Shown one piece after another: positions 7,312-11,543 of a DNA stretch of 11,543 nucleotides. The stretch is taken from the NCBI GenBank assembly GCA_903927685.1, contig CAIYOB010000950.1, positions 1-11,543 of the forward strand, read 5' to 3'. A program made the translations under genes and the position numbers. The notes under the pieces were generated by a model that was not told the DNA's origin, ran no database searches, and saw only the letters and a program-made list of their open reading frames with translations. This DNA is from an uncultured Planctomycetaceae bacterium (lineage in GTDB: Bacteria > Planctomycetota > Planctomycetia > Pirellulales > Pirellulaceae). Each line of letters starts with the position of its first letter. The first letter of the stretch is position 1.

Positions 7312-8780
7312 CAGCCATGAATCCCGTCCAACCAAAAGACGGCTCCGCCGCCGGAGCGCGGCGTATAGCCTACTTCCCAACCGTGGGCCGTGGCAAGACG
7401 GCGGACAATGGCCAAGCCCAATCCCGTGCCGGTGGCGCGGGTGGTAAAATAGGGCGAGAACAAACGCGACGCCGCTTCTGCCGGCACGCCCGGCCCGCGA
7501 TCGGCCACTTCGATCCGCCACTGTCCGCCATGGCCGCGCTGCCACACCAAGTCCACCGTGCCGCCCTCCGGCGACCACTGGACGGCATTCTGGATCAGGT
7601 TGAACAACGCCTGGCGGAACATCTCGCGGTCGGCAGCGATCGGCTCGGCGCGAGCGGGGAGCGACCGTTGCAGCACCAATCTCTTGGCGTCCAGGTCCGG
7701 TTCCAACAGCACGGCCAGTTCGGCGATCACCGCGCCCGGATCGACCGCTTCCAGCTGCGGTTCGCTCGGCCGCGCAAAGGCTAGGAACTGGTTGATGCGG
7801 GCCGTCACGCGATCGCACTCTTCCACCAGGAAAAAAGGGTCGGGAGTCATTTGCCGGAACGCCCCTGCGGATGCTTCGCACAAAGGAGTCCCGATGCCTT
7901 GTTCCTGCGATTCTTCGTCGGCGTCCCGTTTCTCCTCGGCCAGCCGCTGGGCCCAGCCGCGAATCAGGCCCAACGGGTTGCGGGTTTCGTGGGCCAGTCC
8001 CGCGGCGGCCTGGTTCAGTTCCCGCAGGTGCCGCGCTTCGGCCTCGAGAACCCCCTTGGCGGCAGCCAGACGAACCGTCGCGCGCCAGACCAGGGCCACA
8101 CACAACAGCAGCAGGCTGCCCGCAATCGCTACGGTGATGCGTGACCAAGCCGCTCGGCGGCATTGCTCGTCGGCCCGCGTCCGGTCCAAGAAGAGACAGG
8201 CGGCATACTGCTCGCCGGCAACAAAGGGACCGCCCGCTTCTGGTTCCTCTTGCCAACGGCTACCTTGCCCCCGACCGCGTCCGCCACCGTAGCCCCCGCC
8301 GCGTCCGCCATCCGCCCCGCCACCCACGACTTCGGCGGGCAAGCGAAACATCGTCACAAATCGGTAGCCGGCGGGCTCCCATGACTCGCCCGCAGCGCGG
8401 GAGGCCGCTGGCTGCAACTCGTCGATTCGGCCAGCCGACAGCAACAGCCGGCCTTGCGGCGATGCGATGCCGGCGGCCAACACGCCGGGTGACTTGACCA
8501 ACTCGGCCAGGACGTCCTGGACCTGCTCCTCAAAAAACGGCCCCAGCCGTCGATGCGAGCGGATGCCGCTGACCAGCGCATTGGTCACGGACTCGGCCTG
8601 CCGGCGCAGCGTCTCCTGCGCCGCCTCGCGTTCGTGACAGAATTCGTGGTACTGCCACGCGGCGAGGACACCGCAGCCCAGAACCAGAGCACCCCAAGTG
8701 ACGACTCGCTGTCGCAGCATCACAAACCTGCGTTGATGGATGATCGCTTGATTTTCGTAACCTTTTCCGTCCGCGGACAT
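7311..8780 (-). CDS. Membrane sensor histidine kinase, NtrB/ZraS-like layout
   Basis: This is a 489-residue kinase. Counting from ATG 8780, it has a first membrane helix (about 26-43), an extracytoplasmic sensor region (about 44-212) and a second helix (about 215-233). A DHp domain follows with His264 in GLAHETRNPLGLIRGWAQ, then an ATPase domain with N box NLIQNAVQWSPEGG (394-407), G1 DRGPGV (427-432), F box LFSPYFTT (440-447) and G2 GTGLGLAI (451-458). The sensor region holds a Gly/Arg-rich stretch (about 153-173, GGGYGGGRGRGQG) that is unlike a folded domain. The DHp hairpin between His264 and the FARP motif is longer than usual. The start is uncertain: Met21 (8720) sits three residues before the first helix and is equally plausible, with AGG about seven bases upstream. 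The kinase is the first gene of the operon and the regulator is the second. The stimulus is not evident; placement beside an efflux pump suggests envelope or toxic-compound sensing, but that is inference. Confidence 0.93.
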   Translation of the reverse strand: MSADGKGYENQAIIHQRRFVMLRQRVVTWGALVLGCGVLAAWQYHEFCHEREAAQETLRRQAESVTNALVSGIRSHRRLGPFFEEQVQDVLAELVKSPGVLAAGIASPQGRLLLSAGRIDELQPAASRAAGESWEPAGYRFVTMFRLPAEVVGGGADGGRGGGYGGGRGRGQGSRWQEEPEAGGPFVAGEQYAACLFLDRTRADEQCRRAAWSRITVAIAGSLLLLCVALVWRATVRLAAAKGVLEAEARHLRELNQAAAGLAHETRNPLGLIRGWAQRLAEEKRDADEESQEQGIGTPLCEASAGAFRQMTPDPFFLVEECDRVTARINQFLAFARPSEPQLEAVDPGAVIAELAVLLEPDLDAKRLVLQRSLPARAEPIAADREMFRQALFNLIQNAVQWSPEGGTVDLVWQRGHGGQWRIEVADRGPGVPAEAASRLFSPYFTTRATGTGLGLAIVRRLATAHGWEVGYTPRSGGGAVFWLDGIHG

Positions 8781-8791
8781 CTGTCTTTCAT
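8720..8791 (-). other. Possible 23-codon leader ORF overlapping the kinase start
   Basis: An ATG at 8791 opens a 23-residue basic peptide (MKDRCPRTEKVTKIK, ending NAGL). It stops at TGA 8722-8720, overlapping the alternative kinase start ATG 8720 as TGATG, the same junction as between kinase and regulator. It would be coupled to the kinase only if the kinase starts at 8720; otherwise it overlaps the kinase N-terminus out of frame. No Shine-Dalgarno sequence is visible upstream, so translation is doubtful. Confidence 0.2.
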
Positions 8792-8852
8792 GAACGCAAT
8801 TCTAACTGGATTCCGTGGAGCGCCGACGGGACAAACGTAGGATGGAACGGAG

Positions 8853-8869
8853 TAGCAAGTTTGGTGCCG
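8853..8869 (-). promoter_or_regulatory. Sigma54 (-24/-12) promoter for the two-component operon
   Basis: On the minus strand the sequence CGGCACCAAACTTGCTA matches the sigma54 consensus TGGCACG-N4-TTGCW. GGCAC and TTGCT are exact, and GG and GC are separated by the required ten bases. Mismatches are only the leading T (C here) and the base after GGCAC. It faces the kinase. Transcription would start near 8843, leaving a leader of about 60 bases to ATG 8780 or about 120 to ATG 8720. The operon encodes a GAFTGA-bearing sigma54 activator, so autoregulation is a natural reading. Confidence 0.65.
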
Positions 8870-8907
8870 AGAAATGCTCGTTGAACAGCTAGTTGCAGGC
8901 GACGGCT

Positions 8908-8926
8908 TGGCGAGCGGAGATCGCCA
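8908..8926. promoter_or_regulatory. Inverted repeat, candidate activator-binding site
   Basis: TGGCGA (8908-8913) and TCGCCA (8921-8926) form a perfect 6 bp dyad with a 7-base spacer. Its centre is about 74 bases upstream of the predicted start site of the sigma54 promoter. Fis-type helix-turn-helix domains of NtrC-class activators bind dyads of about this size, so it could be the site for the regulator encoded in the operon. The assignment rests on symmetry and position only. Confidence 0.3.
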
Positions 8927-9222
8927 GACCAGGACGCCTGCGGCTGGCCGTAAAGCGCGGCTGGACCTACGAGTCCTTTCTCAGGCCGCGGATCCACTGC
9001 GCAATTCTTGCACACCATCGAGCCCGCGCGGCGTGCGAGCCCGGTACCGAGTCGGGTTGACGCCTTCCGATCGCAGTGGAAGAATTGCAGCCTTGGACGA
9101 TGGGGGCCCGACGTACCTGGTCAGACGCGAGGTCCCCCGGGTACCGCGCGGTGGGAAGTGCGTCCGAGCGTGGTGGAGTCGAGGACGCCGTTTTGACATT
9201 CGGTTCGGAGAAAGTGACGGCC

Positions 9223-10347
9223 ATGAAATCTGCAAGCAAGGTTGGAAGTCGATGGCTGCAATGGCTCGGTCAGGCGGCGGTATTCGCGGGTTTCACCGTG
9301 GGTGTCGTCGTGCTCTTGCTGTGGCTGGCGGGCAAGTTTGCGCCCAAGGTGCCGGTCAGCGAACAAGCCGCTCCCGCGCCCTCGGCGACCGTCGCGGGGG
9401 CGACGGCGCCGGCGCGGTTGATCCGGCTGCCGCGTTCGGAATCGGCGGTCGGGACGATCCGGGCCGTGCATGAGACGACGATCGGCTCGCGGCTGATGGC
9501 CCGCGTCGAAGAAGTGAACCTCAAGGCCGGTCAGGAAGTGAAAGCCGGGGATGTCCTGGTGCGTCTGAATGACACCGACTTGAAGGCTCGACTGGAGCAG
9601 GCCAAGGCGGCCGCGACCGCGGCCGAGGCCACCCGCGCCCAGGCGGCCGCGGACGAGCAGCGATATGCCAAACTGGCCGAATCACGCTCGATCAGCCGGC
9701 AGGAGCATGAGAAAGCGGCGACGGCGCTGCAAGCGGCGGAAGCCGCCCTGCTGCAGGCTCGGGAGGCGGTCAAGGAACTCGAGGCGACGCTCGACTGGGC
9801 CACGATCCGTTCGCCTCTGAACGGCGTTGTGATCGACAAGAAGGTAGACGTCGGCGATATGGTGACTCCGGGCCAGATGCTGGCGACGCTGTTCGATCCC
9901 AAACGGATGCAATTGGTGGCCAGCGTCCGCGAGTCGTTGACCCGGCAGCTGCAGGTCGGCCAGGACATCGGCGTGCGCATCGAGGGGCTCGACAAGCAGT
10001 GTTCCGGAACGATCAGCGAGATTGTCCCGGAAGCTCAGGCCGCCAGCCGGGCATTCCAGGTCAAGGTAACCGGTCCCTGTCCGGACGGAATCTACAGCGG
10101 CATGTTCGGACGCATCTTGATCCCGCTCGAGGAAGAGGAGGTGCTGGTCGTGCCGCGCAGCGCGGTGCGGAAGGTGGGCCAATTGGAGCTGGTCGACGTC
10201 GCGGAAAAGGGTGTCGCCAGCCGGCGGGCGATCCGCACGGGGCGAACGCTGGACAAAGACGTCGAAGTGCTGTCCGGATTGCGCGCAGGCGAGCAGGTCG
10301 TCCTGTCCGCGGCCACGGACTCGGCCCGGGAGGCAAACCATGAGTGA
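9223..10347 (+). CDS. RND efflux membrane-fusion (periplasmic adaptor) protein, HlyD family
   Basis: This 374-residue adaptor would link an inner-membrane RND pump to an outer-membrane channel. ATG 9223 is chosen because GGAGAAAG lies upstream and the N-terminus then reads as a short basic segment followed by a membrane helix (about 17-36); there is no lipobox, so it is anchored by the helix. Next come an Ala/Pro-rich linker (46-65), the first lipoyl half-motif (about 80-118, VEEVNLKAGQEVKAGDVLVRLND) and an Ala-rich coiled-coil hairpin (about 119-190). The second lipoyl half follows (IRSPLNGVVIDKKVDVGDMV, 195-214), then beta-barrel and membrane-proximal domains to the end (VVPRSAVRKVG; GLRAGEQVVLSA). 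The stop overlaps the start of the permease by 8 bp. The usual outer-membrane TolC-type partner is not in the window. The substrate is unknown. Confidence 0.93.
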   Translation: MKSASKVGSRWLQWLGQAAVFAGFTVGVVVLLLWLAGKFAPKVPVSEQAAPAPSATVAGATAPARLIRLPRSESAVGTIRAVHETTIGSRLMARVEEVNLKAGQEVKAGDVLVRLNDTDLKARLEQAKAAATAAEATRAQAAADEQRYAKLAESRSISRQEHEKAATALQAAEAALLQAREAVKELEATLDWATIRSPLNGVVIDKKVDVGDMVTPGQMLATLFDPKRMQLVASVRESLTRQLQVGQDIGVRIEGLDKQCSGTISEIVPEAQAASRAFQVKVTGPCPDGIYSGMFGRILIPLEEEEVLVVPRSAVRKVGQLELVDVAEKGVASRRAIRTGRTLDKDVEVLSGLRAGEQVVLSAATDSAREANHE

Positions 10348-11543
10348 GCATGCCGACAAGCTGGCCGGCGAGGAGCACGGCTTTACGAACCGGATCGTCA
10401 AGATTTTCCTCGAGTCGAACCTCTCGCTGATCCTGATCCTACTGGCCAGCGTGGTGGGCTTGACCGCGTTGGGCTTGACGCCCCGCGAAGAAGATCCGCA
10501 GATCATCGTGCCCTTGGCCGATGTCTACGTCAACTTTCCGGGCCACAGCGCGGCGGAAGTCGAACAGCTGGTCACCACGCCGTTAGAGAAGATCCTGTAC
10601 CAGATCGACGGGGTCGAGTACGTGTACTCGATGAGCCGCGAGAGCCAGGCGATCATCACGGTCCGCTACTATGTGGGCGAGGACCGCGAACGGAGCCTGG
10701 TCAAGCTGTACAAGAAATTGGATGAGCATCTGGACATCGTTCCTCCCGGCGTCTCGGGCTGGCTGGTCAAACCGGTGGAAATTGACGACGTCCCGATGGT
10801 CACGCTGACCCTGTCCGGTCCCTTCGGCGACGACACCTCGCTGCGGCGGGTGGCCGAGGAGATCACGCAGCGGCTGGCCGCCGTCAAGAATGTGTCCCGG
10901 GCGTACGTCGTGGGCGGGCGGCCGCGGGTGATCCAGGTATTGCTGGATCCCGATCGGATGGCGGCGCATCACGTCTCGCCCTTGGAATTGCAGCGCGCCA
11001 TCCAGGCGGCTAATGTCCGGCAAACCGCCGGCGATTTTCGCAGCCGCGACCAGGTGATTCAGGTTCAAGCCGGCGAGCCGTTTGCGGACGCGCGGGACTT
11101 GCAGGACCTGGTCGTGGGGGTCTTCGACGGGGCCCCGGTATTCCTCAAGGATGTCGCGTCGGTCGAGGACGGACCGGACGAAGTGGCCAATTATGTCCGT
11201 CACGGCTGGGGGCCGGCCCGCGGATTCACGAAGCACGAATCGTTCCCCGGCACCGTGCTGGGCGCGCCCGCCGCCGCCACGCCGGCCTCCGATCCGGCCG
11301 CGGCGCAAACGGCCGTGACGATCGCGATTGCCAAGAAAAAGGGCTCCAACGCCGTCTGGGTGGCGAATGCCGTGCTCCGGGAGGCCGAGGAGCTGCGCGG
11401 TGCGATCGTGCCCGCGGATATGGAACTGGTGATCACCCGCAACTATGGTTTGACGGCCAACGAGAAAGTCAACGAACTGGTCGAGGGCCTGGCGGTCGCC
11501 GTCTTGATCGTGGTCGCCCTGTTGACGCTGGGACTGGGCTGGC
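10340..11543 (+). CDS. RND efflux transporter permease (partial, runs off the window)
   Basis: The N-terminal 401 codons of an AcrB/AcrD/AcrF-superfamily proton-driven pump are present; a full protein is usually over 1000 residues. ATG 10340 lies 8 bp inside the adaptor gene, with GGGAGG six bases upstream, so the two are coupled. The first membrane helix is at about 28-46 (LSLILILLASVVGLTALGL). It is followed by porter-domain sequence (YVNFPGHSAAEVEQLVTTPLEKI at 63-85; VPPGVSGWLVKPVEIDDVPM; RPRVIQVLLDPDRMAAH). The second helix begins near 380 (VEGLAVAVLIVVALLTLGLG). The motif HGWGPA (288-293) and AIAKKKGSNAVWVANAVL mark a subgroup that seems frequent in planctomycetes. Between them lies an Ala/Pro-rich insertion (about 303-323, GAPAAATPASDPAAAQT). 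The substrate cannot be inferred; I see no features specific to heavy-metal pumps in the visible part. Confidence 0.95.
   Translation, partial: MSEHADKLAGEEHGFTNRIVKIFLESNLSLILILLASVVGLTALGLTPREEDPQIIVPLADVYVNFPGHSAAEVEQLVTTPLEKILYQIDGVEYVYSMSRESQAIITVRYYVGEDRERSLVKLYKKLDEHLDIVPPGVSGWLVKPVEIDDVPMVTLTLSGPFGDDTSLRRVAEEITQRLAAVKNVSRAYVVGGRPRVIQVLLDPDRMAAHHVSPLELQRAIQAANVRQTAGDFRSRDQVIQVQAGEPFADARDLQDLVVGVFDGAPVFLKDVASVEDGPDEVANYVRHGWGPARGFTKHESFPGTVLGAPAAATPASDPAAAQTAVTIAIAKKKGSNAVWVANAVLREAEELRGAIVPADMELVITRNYGLTANEKVNELVEGLAVAVLIVVALLTLGLGW

Larger units (their letters stand above)
8792..9222. other. Long divergent intergenic region, no convincing gene
   Basis: Roughly 430 bases separate the kinase operon from the membrane-fusion gene. 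Open frames here read as low-quality GC-rich peptides with no recognisable domain, and the frame leading into the fusion protein has no signal before ATG 9223. It holds the sigma54 promoter (8853-8869) and a 6-7-6 dyad (8908-8926). GGTACC occurs twice, at 9043-9048 and 9140-9145. I saw no clear -35/-10 pair and no second GG-N10-GC sigma54 site facing the pump genes. Confidence 0.6.

Noticed and set aside
7312..8256. A 315-residue N-terminal extension of the response regulator
   Set aside because: This is the kinase gene read in another frame. The receiver domain begins right after ATG 7311.
8856..8880. A plus-strand sigma54 promoter (TGGTGCCGAGAAATGC) facing the pump genes
   Set aside because: GG and GC are separated by 11 bases instead of 10 and the -12 element lacks TTGC. 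The same DNA gives a much better match on the minus strand.
8874..9473. A 199-codon plus-strand frame across the intergenic region into the adaptor gene
   Set aside because: It overlaps the clear adaptor gene out of frame and has no recognisable domain or ribosome-binding site.

Overview
The window is GC-rich bacterial chromosome. It has the look of a planctomycete, probably of the Pirellulales type. It carries an exported formylglycine-type sulfatase, a secreted VIT/von Willebrand A protein, an NtrC-class two-component system beside an RND pump, and a small IS200-like transposase inside REP-like palindromes. This taxonomic reading is inference from gene content; there is no rRNA or marker gene to confirm it.

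Layout from left to right. (1) A possible C-terminal tail of an upstream gene ends at 95, inside a short 16-17 bp tandem repeat (88-136). (2) An S1-type sulfatase (+, 271-1785) converges on a VIT/vWA protein (-, 1888-4269), with two GC-rich hairpins between them. (3) A 212 bp divergent intergenic region separates the VIT/vWA gene from a crotonase-fold enoyl-CoA hydratase/isomerase (+, 4482-5264). (4) A 154-residue Y1/HUH transposase (-, 5411-5875) is bracketed by inverted copies of a two-hairpin REP-like sequence. (5) A histidine kinase and sigma54-dependent response regulator (-, 8780-5965) overlap by one base as TGATG. A near-consensus -24/-12 promoter (8853-8869) lies just upstream and points into them. 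(6) Divergently, after about 440 bp with no convincing gene, come an RND membrane-fusion protein (+, 9223-10347) and an RND permease (+, 10340, running off the window end), with an 8 bp overlap.

The coherent unit is the right half. A membrane kinase would phosphorylate an NtrC-type activator, which acts with sigma54 RNA polymerase. The nearest sigma54 promoter serves the kinase operon itself, suggesting autoregulation. The divergent efflux pump is the natural further target by position, but I found no good sigma54 promoter facing it. The left half (sulfatase, VIT/vWA, crotonase) shows no shared pathway and looks like unrelated single genes. I did not find a clearly new multi-gene system. The most interesting structures are the covarying REP-like repeats around the transposase and the sigma54 control of the two-component operon.
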